Of a stretch of DNA of 64,000 bases, positions 18,722 through 26,572 are shown in pieces. Made by a program: the position numbers and the translations under genes. This DNA comes from Acuticoccus sediminis (GTDB lineage: Bacteria; Pseudomonadota; Alphaproteobacteria; Rhizobiales; Amorphaceae). Below the pieces are notes generated by a model. That model had not been told where the DNA came from. It saw only the letters and a program-made list of their open reading frames with translations, and ran no database searches. Position 1 is the first letter of the stretch, and each line of letters starts with the position of its first letter. The stretch covers positions 434,001-498,000 of the forward strand of contig NZ_QHHQ01000002.1 in assembly GCF_003258595.1 (NCBI RefSeq), in the 5' to 3' direction.

Positions 18722-20884
18722 CTACGCGCCGGCCGTGAACCGTGCCAAGACGTTCTGCAGTATCCGCGCGACGCCGTTGTCGAAGTCGTTCCACGGAAGG
18801 CTGCCGCAGAAGGTGATGGACCCGGTCGAGAACACCTGACCGCCGCCCGGCGTCGGCATCAGCACCATCTCGGCGCGCACGAGATCGCGGGGAGGCTCGC
18901 CGGTGACGGTGCGCAGGTGGCTGAGCAGCTCTTCCGGCACGACCACGAAGCTGTCGCTGTGCGCCTCGCTGCGGGCGAGGATCACCGCGTTGTCCGGCGT
19001 GCCGAGCTCGTGGTCGGCGCGGTCGAGTTCGAAGCCGGCGGCGCCGCCGCCGGAAAAGCCGTAGTCGCCGATCTTCTCCTCGTCGACACCGTCGAACACC
19101 CAGGCGACCGCGGGGTGATAGGAGGCCTCGGTGCGCCGGTAGTAGGACCCCTCGAACAGGCCCTGGCTGGAGAAGCCGACGCCGACGAGCTCCTGCGGCG
19201 GGCGGCCGTTGCGCCGCCACAGGCCGCCGTACTCGCCGTCGAGCGCGTGGTAGTTCTCGCCCGCCTCGGTGGCCCAGGCGCGGATGCCGCCCTCGGCGCG
19301 GCGCACCTCCAGAATGCCCGGCGCCAGCGGTGAGGTGGCGATGCGCCAGTAGAACCCGTTGCCGCCGAGATAGGCGAGGTGCCCACCGGTCTCGGTGTAC
19401 GCCTTGAGGGCGTCGAGGGTCTGGCGGGTGTGGTACTCGGGGTGCGAGCTCGTGACCACCGCCGGATAGCCGGCGATCAGGTCGGCCCCCTCACGGTGCA
19501 GGTCCTCGTCCGTGACGACGTCGAAGGCGATCCCCTTGCGGCGGAAGAACTCCGTGAGGTGGGAGTCCGCCGGGAAATGCCGCAGGCCGGACACGTAGCC
19601 TTCGCCGGCGAACGTCAGGAACCCCGGCCGCATGGTCAGGACCGGCCGCAGCCGGGACGAGTAGGCCGTGCCCGAGCCGTCCGGATGGAAGTTGTAGGTG
19701 GAGAAGCCGTACTGCGGGTGGCTGTCCGGCCCTTCCGGTGTCCCCCACGCCTCGATCCGCTCGCGCATCGCCGCGTCAAGGTTGCCGCGGGCATGGTTGG
19801 CGTACGCCTGGTAGGTGAAGGTCGAGGCGAGGAAGACGACGTCCGCCGTCCGCTTCCCCCGCGGCGGCAGGACGTAGAAGGGAATGACGTCCGACGTGCC
19901 GGCGTGGCTGAGGCGGACGCCGTAGATCCCGCTCGGGCAGCCGTCCGGGATGGGCACCTCGAGGTCGGTCCCCCAGCCGGCGTTGCCGATGTCGTCCTCG
20001 TGGAAGTGGACCGCGGCGTAGTGGTCCGGCTTGTGGATCCAGCGGTGCTCGGTGCCGTCCCAGCGCGAGCCGCGCACCGCCCGCATCGGGAAATTGACGA
20101 AGCGCCCGTTCAGCGCCTGCGGACCGGCGTCGACGATCGCCTGGGTCTCGATGCCGCGGGAGAAGTCCCAGAACGCGAGGCAGGAGCCGTGCGCGTCCTC
20201 GAGGGAGGTGAGGCGCCGGACCCGGACATCCTCGATGCGGCCGTTGAAGTGATCGCGCATGCGGCCATCGCGTTCCGCCGCCGCGATGCAGAGCGGCGCG
20301 TCGACGGGCGGCGGCGGGGCCGTCCACGCGGTCTCCGCCGTCGCGGCCTCGCCTCGCCCCAGCGGTACGACGGAGAGCATCGCCCGGCCGACGCTCGTTC
20401 CCAGCGTCAGCGTCACCCGGTACCAGACGCGGCGCTTCATCTCGAAGGGGAGGGCGCAGCCGGACGGCTCCGTCCCCCCGGCGTCGCAGCGCACCTCCGA
20501 CCGGGTCGCCGCGATGGTGAAGCCGCCGCCGACCGCGATCAGCGCGCTCGGCGTATCGCGCAGCAGCCAGGGCTGCATGTTGAAGGAGATGGCGACGGTC
20601 GCGCCCTGCAGGACGTCCCCGGTCGGCACCACGCCGTAGGAGCCGAGCGCGATCTCCTGCCGCCGCGCCGGGAAGGTGCCGAGGTCGCCGCCCTCGACCG
20701 GGACGATGGCGACGCCGGGGCCGTCAGGGTTGGCGTCGGCGCTGCCGATCGCGACGAGTTCGGCCGCGACCTCACCCTCGCCGGTGGCGCTCGACTTCAG
20801 GGCGAGCCGCCCGCCGGGGCGGACGGAGATCTCGTCCAGATAGCCCGTGATCGCGAGGTCTTTGACGACGGTCGAAGGGGCCAC
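18722..20884 (-). CDS. N,N-dimethylformamidase beta-subunit-like protein
   Basis: The 720-residue protein matches the large (beta) subunit family of N,N-dimethylformamidase. It has an N-terminal beta-rich, lectin-like region (about 1-260, with NGRIEDVRVRR and AFWDFSRG), then the conserved core with DVVFLASTFTYQAYANHARG, YGFSTYNFHPDGSG and YLGGNGFYWR. The characterised Paracoccus enzyme uses a mononuclear iron held by two tyrosines and a glutamate. Candidate tyrosines are visible, but I cannot assign the ligands without alignment. No small alpha subunit gene is adjacent. The start is GTG, with AGGA nine bases before it. The likely reaction is hydrolysis of an amide bond in a compound brought in by the TRAP transporter. 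Confidence 0.82.
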   Translation of the reverse strand: MAPSTVVKDLAITGYLDEISVRPGGRLALKSSATGEGEVAAELVAIGSADANPDGPGVAIVPVEGGDLGTFPARRQEIALGSYGVVPTGDVLQGATVAISFNMQPWLLRDTPSALIAVGGGFTIAATRSEVRCDAGGTEPSGCALPFEMKRRVWYRVTLTLGTSVGRAMLSVVPLGRGEAATAETAWTAPPPPVDAPLCIAAAERDGRMRDHFNGRIEDVRVRRLTSLEDAHGSCLAFWDFSRGIETQAIVDAGPQALNGRFVNFPMRAVRGSRWDGTEHRWIHKPDHYAAVHFHEDDIGNAGWGTDLEVPIPDGCPSGIYGVRLSHAGTSDVIPFYVLPPRGKRTADVVFLASTFTYQAYANHARGNLDAAMRERIEAWGTPEGPDSHPQYGFSTYNFHPDGSGTAYSSRLRPVLTMRPGFLTFAGEGYVSGLRHFPADSHLTEFFRRKGIAFDVVTDEDLHREGADLIAGYPAVVTSSHPEYHTRQTLDALKAYTETGGHLAYLGGNGFYWRIATSPLAPGILEVRRAEGGIRAWATEAGENYHALDGEYGGLWRRNGRPPQELVGVGFSSQGLFEGSYYRRTEASYHPAVAWVFDGVDEEKIGDYGFSGGGAAGFELDRADHELGTPDNAVILARSEAHSDSFVVVPEELLSHLRTVTGEPPRDLVRAEMVLMPTPGGGQVFSTGSITFCGSLPWNDFDNGVARILQNVLARFTAGA

Positions 20885-20923
20885 GGGACTGTTCCTGTCG
20901 TGCGTTCGTCCCTCAGCGCACCG

Positions 20924-20995
20924 GCGCGGGCGGGTGTTGTCAAGCCCGCGCGCCTTCGCTCCTCCCCACCCGGCGGTGCATCCCCGCCGGCGGGG
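20924..20995. terminator. Two hairpins downstream of the TRAP transporter operon
   Basis: The palindrome CCCCGCCGGCGGGG (20982-20995) lies seven bases past the TRAP permease stop. A second stem, GCGCGGGC (20924-20931) with GCCCGCGC (20944-20951), follows in the direction of transcription. Together they probably end or slow the TRAP transcript before the dimethylformamidase-like gene. Neither has a clear T-run. Confidence 0.5.
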
Positions 20996-21001
20996 CGCCG
21001 T

Positions 21002-22918
21002 TCAGGCGTTGGTGCGGCGGACGCCGAAGGCGGCGTTGACACTGGGGAGGAGCCCGGCGGCCAGGAACGCGAGGCCGAGGGCGTCCAGCATCAGGCTCGC
21101 GGGGAACAGCAGGATCAGCCCCGCCATGCCGAAGAGGCCGCGCCGGACCGGGCCGATGCGCCCGCCGATCGGGTCCGCCCCCTGGAGCGCCACCGCCAGC
21201 GCCAGCACGCCGAGGAGGTAGGCGATCGTGGAATGCACGATGTCGAACGTATCCCCCATCAGCAGGATCCCCGGGACGTAGGCGAAGGTGAACGGCATCA
21301 GGATCAGCGTCATGCCGTACTTCAGCGCGGCGAGCCCGGTCTTCATCGGGTCCGCGCCCGCGATCGCCGCGCCGGCGAAGGCGGCGACGCACACCGGCGG
21401 CGTGATGTTCGACAGGCACGCCGCGTAGAAGACGGCGAGGTGCGCCGCCACCGTCGGCACCCCGAGCTGGATGAGGGCGGGTGCCGCCACAACGGACAGG
21501 ATGATGTAGGACCCCGTCGTGCTCGACCCCATGCCGATGATGATCGAGATCAGCGTCACGAGGATCAGCGCGAGGAACAGGTAGCCGCCGGAGAAGTCCA
21601 CCAGCACGGCGGAGAACTTCAGCCCCAGCCCGGCGAGGACGATGCCGCCGATGATGATGCCGAGCGAGCCGATGGCCGCGCCCGCCGCCGCGTTGCTCTG
21701 CGCCCCGCCGACGAGGCTCTGGCCGATGCGCGACGGCCCCATCCGCGTGTCCTTGCGGATCCACGACAGCGCGATGGTCGCGAGCGTCCCCCAGAAGGCG
21801 CAGAACTCTGGCGTGTAGCCGTTGAAGAGGAGACCGATCACGACGACGAGCGGCAGGAAGAAGTACCAGCCGCCGGCGAGTACGGAGCGTACGCTCGGCG
21901 TCTCGGACGGGGGCAGGCCCTTCAGGCCCGTGCGCACCGCCTCGAGGTCCACCATCATCAGGACGAAGACGAAGAACATCGTCGCGGGGATGATGTTCAT
22001 CAGCGCGATGGTGAGGTAGCTCGTCTCCGTCAGCGTCGCGAGGATGAAGACGCCCGCGCCCATCACCGGCGGCATGAACTGCCCGCCCGTGGAGGCGATC
22101 GCCTCGATCGCGCCGGCGTGGTGCGGCTTGAAGCCGGTGCGCTTCATCAGCGGGATGGTAAAGGCGCCGGTGGTGACGACGTTCGCCACCGAGGAGCCGG
22201 AGATCGACCCGAACAGCGCCGAGGTCAGCACCGAGATCTTCGCCGGTCCGCCGCGCCAGCGCCCGGCGACCGCCGTCCCGAGCTCCATGAAGAAGGCGCC
22301 CGCGCCGGAGCGCTCCAGGAACGCGCCGAAGATGATGAACGGGAACACGAACGTCGCGAAGGTCGCCGCGACGACGCCGAACATCGCCTCCTGGGTGGAG
22401 AACGTGAACTCCAGGATGCGCTCGACGCTCATCCCCGGATGCGACAGCCGGCCCGGCAGCCAAGGCCCGAAGTAGAGCTGCAGCAGGAAGAGGATCGCGA
22501 TGACCGGGATGACGGGGCCGAGCGCGCGCCGGCTCGTCTCCAGCATCACCACGATCGCGACCCCGCCCATCCAGAGATCGTAGGCGTTGGGGGATGAGAC
22601 GCGGAAGATCGCGTAGCTGACGTACTGGTCGATCCAGTAGCCGAGGCTGACCACGGCCGCGACGATGAAGACGAGGTCCAGGATCTCCGGCCGGGTCTTC
22701 GGCGACCAGCGGCCGGCGGGGAAGATCAGGAAGACGAGCACCGACGTCAGCATCAGGTAGATGCCGCGGTTGCTCTCGGTCGAGAAGATCCCGAACCCGG
22801 ACGTGTAGAGGTAGAAGGCGCAGAAGCCGATCGCCACGAGATTGAAGGCCAGCGCCGGCACGCCCGTCAGCGTGCGCTTGCTGCCATATACGTTGAAGAG
22901 CCAGTTGCTGCGCTGCAT
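21002..22918 (-). CDS. TRAP transporter fused permease (4TM/12TM), TAXI type
   Basis: The 638-residue inner-membrane protein fuses the small (DctQ-like) and large (DctM-like) TRAP subunits, the arrangement typical of TAXI systems. Around 16 or more hydrophobic segments are visible. The DctM core has SALFGSISGSSVANVVTTG and IASTGGQFMPPVMG, with a repeat-like IIIGMGSSTTGSYIIL later, marking the two sodium/substrate sites. It is 65 bases downstream of the TAXI binding-protein gene and works with it to import an organic anion using the sodium gradient. Confidence 0.93.
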   Translation of the reverse strand: MQRSNWLFNVYGSKRTLTGVPALAFNLVAIGFCAFYLYTSGFGIFSTESNRGIYLMLTSVLVFLIFPAGRWSPKTRPEILDLVFIVAAVVSLGYWIDQYVSYAIFRVSSPNAYDLWMGGVAIVVMLETSRRALGPVIPVIAILFLLQLYFGPWLPGRLSHPGMSVERILEFTFSTQEAMFGVVAATFATFVFPFIIFGAFLERSGAGAFFMELGTAVAGRWRGGPAKISVLTSALFGSISGSSVANVVTTGAFTIPLMKRTGFKPHHAGAIEAIASTGGQFMPPVMGAGVFILATLTETSYLTIALMNIIPATMFFVFVLMMVDLEAVRTGLKGLPPSETPSVRSVLAGGWYFFLPLVVVIGLLFNGYTPEFCAFWGTLATIALSWIRKDTRMGPSRIGQSLVGGAQSNAAAGAAIGSLGIIIGGIVLAGLGLKFSAVLVDFSGGYLFLALILVTLISIIIGMGSSTTGSYIILSVVAAPALIQLGVPTVAAHLAVFYAACLSNITPPVCVAAFAGAAIAGADPMKTGLAALKYGMTLILMPFTFAYVPGILLMGDTFDIVHSTIAYLLGVLALAVALQGADPIGGRIGPVRRGLFGMAGLILLFPASLMLDALGLAFLAAGLLPSVNAAFGVRRTNA

Positions 22919-22930
22919 CGTCCCTCACCC

Positions 22931-22962
22931 AAAAAGGAACGGCGCGGCCGAAGACCGCGCCG
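22931..22962 (-). terminator. Leaky intrinsic terminator between TAXI binding protein and TRAP permease
   Basis: In the leftward transcript the stem CGGCGCGG / CCGCGCCG (22955-22962 with 22940-22947, seven-base loop) is followed by a T-rich stretch containing five consecutive T residues (22935-22931). This is the best intrinsic-terminator shape in the window. Because the permease starts only 13 bases further on, it is likely an attenuator giving excess binding protein. Confidence 0.65.
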
Positions 22963-22983
22963 CGTCATCCGCCTGACGTCGGA

Positions 22984-23940
22984 TCAGGACTCCGGCCAGA
23001 GGCCGTTTTCCTTGTAGTAGGCCTCCGCGCCCGGGTGCATCGGACGGCCGAGCTTCTCGAAGTTCTCGACGTCCGGCTTCATCTGGGCCCAGGCCTTGTG
23101 GCCCTGCGCGAGGGTGTCCTGCGCGTCGTAGGCGGCGGCGACGATCCTCTTCACCACGTCCTCCGGCACCCGCTCGTGCGCGACCCAGTAGACGGTCGTG
23201 TACGGCATGTCGGTGGCCGGTACGCCCGTGTACATCGTCTCGGGCATGGTGCCGGTGTGGTAGAAGGGGAACGCCTCGCCGATCTTGCCGAGCTCGTCGT
23301 CGCTGTAGGTGAGGATCTTCACGCCCTGCGTCTCGGCGAGCTCGGAGACCGCCGCGGCCGGCGCTGAGGACTGGCAGAACGCGTCCACCTGGCCGTTGGC
23401 GAGCGCGCGGCCGGCGTCCGCGAAGGTCATCAGGCGCGGGGTGATATCGCCGAGGATGCCGAGCGCGGTGAGGATGTTCGAGCAGTTGAAGACCGTGCCC
23501 GAACCCGGCGGACCGAGCGCCACCGTCTTGCCGGCGAGGTCCGCGATCGAGGTCAGCTCGTCGTTGCCCTTGAGGGTGACGAAGTAGGTCGGCCCCTCGT
23601 AGGCCATGGCGACGCCGCGCAGCATGGTGCCCTTCTCGCCGTTCTCGAACGGGCCCTCGGGCTTCTGCGCCATGTAGACGTGGCTGCCGTAGACGATGCC
23701 CATGTCGAGCTCGCCCTTGATGAGGCGCTTGGCGTTCTCGGTGGAGCCGCCGGTGGTCACCTGCGTGATGTTGATGTCCGGCAGCGCCTTGCCGAGCTCG
23801 GTGCCCGCGACGCCGACCATGTAGTACATCACGCCGCCGGGGTTCGAGCCGCCCCAGGCGACGTCCGTCTTGTCCTGGGCGAGTGCCGTCGACGAGACAG
23901 CGAGCGCCGCGACGGCCCCCGCGATCCAGAGATTCTTCAT
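22984..23940 (-). CDS. TAXI family TRAP transporter solute-binding protein
   Basis: The 318-residue periplasmic protein has a clear signal peptide (about 1-22, ending STALAQ) and the TAXI-family core: WGGSNPGGVMYYMVG, TTGGSTENAKRL, and DLAGKTVALGPPGSGTVFN. It captures an organic acid or amino-acid-like anion and delivers it to the fused permease encoded next. A strong GGGAGGA ribosome site precedes the ATG, in keeping with high expression. A hairpin after the gene separates it from the permease. Confidence 0.93.
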   Translation of the reverse strand: MKNLWIAGAVAALAVSSTALAQDKTDVAWGGSNPGGVMYYMVGVAGTELGKALPDINITQVTTGGSTENAKRLIKGELDMGIVYGSHVYMAQKPEGPFENGEKGTMLRGVAMAYEGPTYFVTLKGNDELTSIADLAGKTVALGPPGSGTVFNCSNILTALGILGDITPRLMTFADAGRALANGQVDAFCQSSAPAAAVSELAETQGVKILTYSDDELGKIGEAFPFYHTGTMPETMYTGVPATDMPYTTVYWVAHERVPEDVVKRIVAAAYDAQDTLAQGHKAWAQMKPDVENFEKLGRPMHPGAEAYYKENGLWPES

Positions 23941-23961
23941 TGCCTTCCTCCCAGTGTTGGC

Positions 23962-24068
23962 GGCCGGGTTCGCGTCCCGGCCCTGTCTGTGGTGCGGGGC
24001 GGGAGCCGCCCCTGGCACGTGTCGCGTCGTGTCCGCGGTCTCGCGGGGTCGCGCCGCCGGGGCGGCGC
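23962..24068. terminator. Hairpins between FAH-family and TAXI binding-protein genes
   Basis: GCGCCGCC (24051-24058) with GGCGGCGC (24061-24068) forms a tight stem 12 bases past the FAH-family stop. GGCCGGG (23962-23968) with CCCGGCC (23976-23982) forms a second stem just before the TAXI gene. The first looks like the end of the FAH transcript; the second lies in the probable leader of the TAXI message. Confidence 0.4.
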
Positions 24069-24079
24069 GCGGCGGGCGG

Positions 24080-24946
24080 TCAGCCGATGGGGTTCGTCAG
24101 CTCCCCGAGCTTCGAGATCGCGACCTTCACGACGTCGCCCGGCGCCAGATACTTCGGCGGGCTGAAGCCGATGCCGACGCCCACCGGCGTCCCGGTGGCG
24201 ATGATGTCCCCCGGGAGCAGCGTCATTGTGGCCGAGAGCGTCTCGATGAGGGTCGGGATGTCGAAGATGAGGTCTCGCACGCAGGCGGACTGGCGCGTCT
24301 CCCCGTTGACGGTCGTCGTCAGCTCCAGCGCGGTGACGTCGCCCACCTCGTCCGCCGTCACCAGCCAGGGCCCCATCGGGCAGAAGGTGTCGATGCCTTT
24401 GCCGATGACCCACTGATTGTGCTTGCGCTGAAGCTCGCGCGAGGTGACGTCGTTGATGATGACGTAGCCGAAGACGACGTCGTAGGCGTCCGCCGCCGGG
24501 ACCTGGAACGCGCGCTTGCCGATGACGAGGCCGAGCTCGCCCTCGTAGTCGACCGTCGACGTCGGGTCGAGCGAGGCTTTTACCGTGTCGCCCGGGCCGA
24601 CGACGCTGGTCGTCGCCTTGGTGAAGATGATCGGCGCGGTGGGCGTCGCCTCCTTGCCGCTCGAGTCGAAGCCGCTGTCGTGAAACTCGCGGGCGTGCTC
24701 GTAGTAGTTCTTCCCGACGCAGAAGATGTCGCGGACCGGCGCCGGGAACGGCGCGGTCAGCTCCACCTCGGCCAGCGGCACGCGCCGGGTGGCCGAGGCG
24801 GCGAAGGCGGCGACGTCGCCCCCGTTCGCCACCAGGTCGCGCAGCGCGGTGCGCGCCTCGGCGCCCTCGCGGCACACGGCGATCTCTTCACCCTCGAGAA
24901 CGCCGGCGAGATGGGTGCCGTTGGCGCGGCAGGTGACCAGTTTCAT
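24080..24946 (-). CDS. Fumarylacetoacetate hydrolase family protein
   Basis: The 288-residue enzyme has the FAH-family metal site: Glu135 and Glu137 in DYEGELGLVIG and Asp166 in INDVTSRELQ. The FCVGKNYYEHA segment at about 75-85 is typical of the hydrolase/ureidoglycolate-lyase-like branch. Members cleave C-C bonds of beta-diketo acids, or C-N bonds in ureidoglycolate. It heads the leftward run of transporter, amidase, aldolase and creatininase genes and faces the GntR gene across a 123-base control region, so it is probably regulated by that protein. Confidence 0.9.
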   Translation of the reverse strand: MKLVTCRANGTHLAGVLEGEEIAVCREGAEARTALRDLVANGGDVAAFAASATRRVPLAEVELTAPFPAPVRDIFCVGKNYYEHAREFHDSGFDSSGKEATPTAPIIFTKATTSVVGPGDTVKASLDPTSTVDYEGELGLVIGKRAFQVPAADAYDVVFGYVIINDVTSRELQRKHNQWVIGKGIDTFCPMGPWLVTADEVGDVTALELTTTVNGETRQSACVRDLIFDIPTLIETLSATMTLLPGDIIATGTPVGVGIGFSPPKYLAPGDVVKVAISKLGELTNPIG

Positions 24947-24995
24947 GATATCGACAAATCCTCTGATTCTCGATAATCCATAAATTCATATTGAA

Positions 24996-25039
24996 ACCGA
25001 CCTGTCAAACGCCGCGTGCCGGGATAAGGTCAGGTCGGT
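24996..25039. promoter_or_regulatory. Inverted repeat in the FAH/GntR divergent promoter
   Basis: ACCGACCTG (24996-25004) and CAGGTCGGT (25031-25039) are perfect nine-base inverted repeats, 35 bases apart, in the control region between the two divergent genes. Just left of them is an unusually AT-rich stretch (about 24950-24992). The repeats are the best candidates for the binding site of the GntR protein encoded at 25070. Confidence 0.5.
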
Positions 25040-25069
25040 GACGCGGCACGATTCGAGGGTGAAGGGCGT

Positions 25070-25804
25070 ATGGGCGGGTCGTGGAGGCTTTCCGAGGAAC
25101 TCAGCGCGCAGGACCCCGCGCGGCTCGACGGCGAGACGCTGGCCGACTTCGCCTACCGTGCGATCCGCAGCGACATCATCAGCGGCGTCCGCCCGCCCGG
25201 CGAACGGCTGCAGATCGAGAAGCTGAAGAAGATCTACGAGATCGGGCCGACGCCCATCCGCGAGGCGCTGCAGAAGCTGAGCGTGGAGCAGCTCGTCTTC
25301 GGGGAGGGCAATCGCGGCTTCACCGTCGCGCCGCTGGACCCTGCCGAGTTCCATGACCTCAACATCGCGCGCACCGAGGTGGAGATGGCCGCGCTCCGCC
25401 GCGCGATCGAACTGGGCGACGGGGCCTGGGAGGCGCGCGTCGTCGCCGCCGCCTACACGATGAAGAAGGCCGACGCCGACCTGCCGGAGGAGGGCAGCGT
25501 GTCGGACGGCTGGGAGCGGGCGAACGCGGCCTTCCACCGCGCGATGGTCGATGCCTGCGGCTCGCACTGGCTGTTGCGCACCCGCTCGATGCTGCAGGAC
25601 CTGTGCGAGCGCTACCGCCGCGCGTCGCTGCGTGACAAGCGGCGCGAGCGGGACCTCGGTGCCGAGCATGCGGCCATCGCCGAGGCCGTCCTCGCGCGCG
25701 ACGCCGACGCCGCGTGCGAGCTCACCCGGCGCCATTTCCAGATCACCGCCGCCCACCTCGACGTGGCCACCTCCGCCCCGCTTCGCGGCGCCGGCCGGCG
25801 CTGA
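25070..25804 (+). CDS. GntR family transcriptional regulator, FadR/FCD type
   Basis: The 244-residue protein has an N-terminal winged helix-turn-helix (about 24-90, with the recognition segment GPTPIREALQKLSVEQLV) and an all-helical FCD effector domain (about 100-235) with metal-ligand-like histidines in NAAFHRAMVD and GAEHAAIAEAV. Such regulators repress catabolic genes until an organic acid binds. It is divergent from the FAH-family gene and likely controls the leftward amide/TRAP cluster and itself. Confidence 0.93.
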   Translation: MGGSWRLSEELSAQDPARLDGETLADFAYRAIRSDIISGVRPPGERLQIEKLKKIYEIGPTPIREALQKLSVEQLVFGEGNRGFTVAPLDPAEFHDLNIARTEVEMAALRRAIELGDGAWEARVVAAAYTMKKADADLPEEGSVSDGWERANAAFHRAMVDACGSHWLLRTRSMLQDLCERYRRASLRDKRRERDLGAEHAAIAEAVLARDADAACELTRRHFQITAAHLDVATSAPLRGAGRR

Positions 25805-25827
25805 CCGGCGGCCGCGGACCGACAGCG

Positions 25828-25850
25828 GGCGCCGGCGGGATGGCGGCGCC
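25828..25850. terminator. Hairpin between convergent GntR and VOC genes
   Basis: GGCGCCG (25828-25834) and CGGCGCC (25844-25850) form a seven-base-pair stem with a nine-base loop in the 70-base gap between the two converging genes. It has no T-run. Confidence 0.4.
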
Positions 25851-25874
25851 GGTCCCGGAGATCGCCGGCGGCCG

Positions 25875-26495
25875 TCAGCCGGCGGACAGGACGAAGCGGC
25901 CCTTCCGGCCCTCGATGTCGGCGACCAGCCTCGGCGCCTCGGCCTCCGTGACGGGGACCGCGAGGCCGAGCTCGTCGTAGAAGCCACGCAGGAACTCCGC
26001 GCGCGGGTGCTCGACGTTCAGGCTGACCAGCCGGCAGCCGCTCGGTGCCTCGCTCGACGGGTGCGACGGGGTGAGCCACGTCTTGATGATCGGCATGCCG
26101 GCGCCGAGCGAACGGTCCGGGACGGCGAGCGTCTGCCACTCGTAGCGTTCGCCGTTGGCGCCGGTCCGGCCGCCCGGCTTGATCTCGGTCGCGAAGCCGT
26201 GGCGGTCCAGCACCGCCTGCGCGGCGGAGAGGTGGCCCGTCTGCACCGCGAACCGGCTCAGCACCGGGGCCGCGAGGGCGGCGAGCGTCGCGCCGTAGTT
26301 CCCCTCCAGCGTCTGCTCCGGATCGGGGCCGTCGATCGCGAGGTAGATCTCGTCGCCGAGGTCCACCAGCGCGTTGCGGCTGCCGAGGCCGACGTGGCGC
26401 CCTCCGGTCATCGGCTCGACCCCGCTCATCCCGGCGAAGGCGGCGACGGCGTCGTCGAGCGAGCGCGAGGCCCAGACGAGGTGGTCCAGTTTCAT
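25875..26495 (-). CDS. VOC (glyoxalase-like) family protein
   Basis: The 206-residue protein begins MKLDHLVWASRSLDDAVAAF, the first beta-alpha unit of the vicinal-oxygen-chelate fold. It has a longer middle and a C-terminal half (NVEHPRAEFLRGFYDELGLAVPV) that looks like a second VOC repeat, matching the glyoxalase-like domain group of about 200 residues. Metal ligands could be His4 and a later Glu, but I cannot confirm the set. It is the last gene of the leftward run that includes the flavoprotein and the first Pot-type transporter. No function beyond the fold is claimed. Confidence 0.8.
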   Translation of the reverse strand: MKLDHLVWASRSLDDAVAAFAGMSGVEPMTGGRHVGLGSRNALVDLGDEIYLAIDGPDPEQTLEGNYGATLAALAAPVLSRFAVQTGHLSAAQAVLDRHGFATEIKPGGRTGANGERYEWQTLAVPDRSLGAGMPIIKTWLTPSHPSSEAPSGCRLVSLNVEHPRAEFLRGFYDELGLAVPVTEAEAPRLVADIEGRKGRFVLSAG

Positions 26496-26572
26496 CAGTT
26501 CAGCCTTTGTGTCGTTTCGGGAAATGCCGCGGCCGGACGCACGCGCCGGGGCGAACGCGCGGCGCCGGCGGT

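Noticed and set aside
19379-22597. Rightward open frame of more than 1000 codons opposite the TRAP permease and dimethylformamidase-like genes
   Set aside because: Low-complexity Arg/Glu/His-rich translation, no ribosome site, and both opposite genes are well supported.
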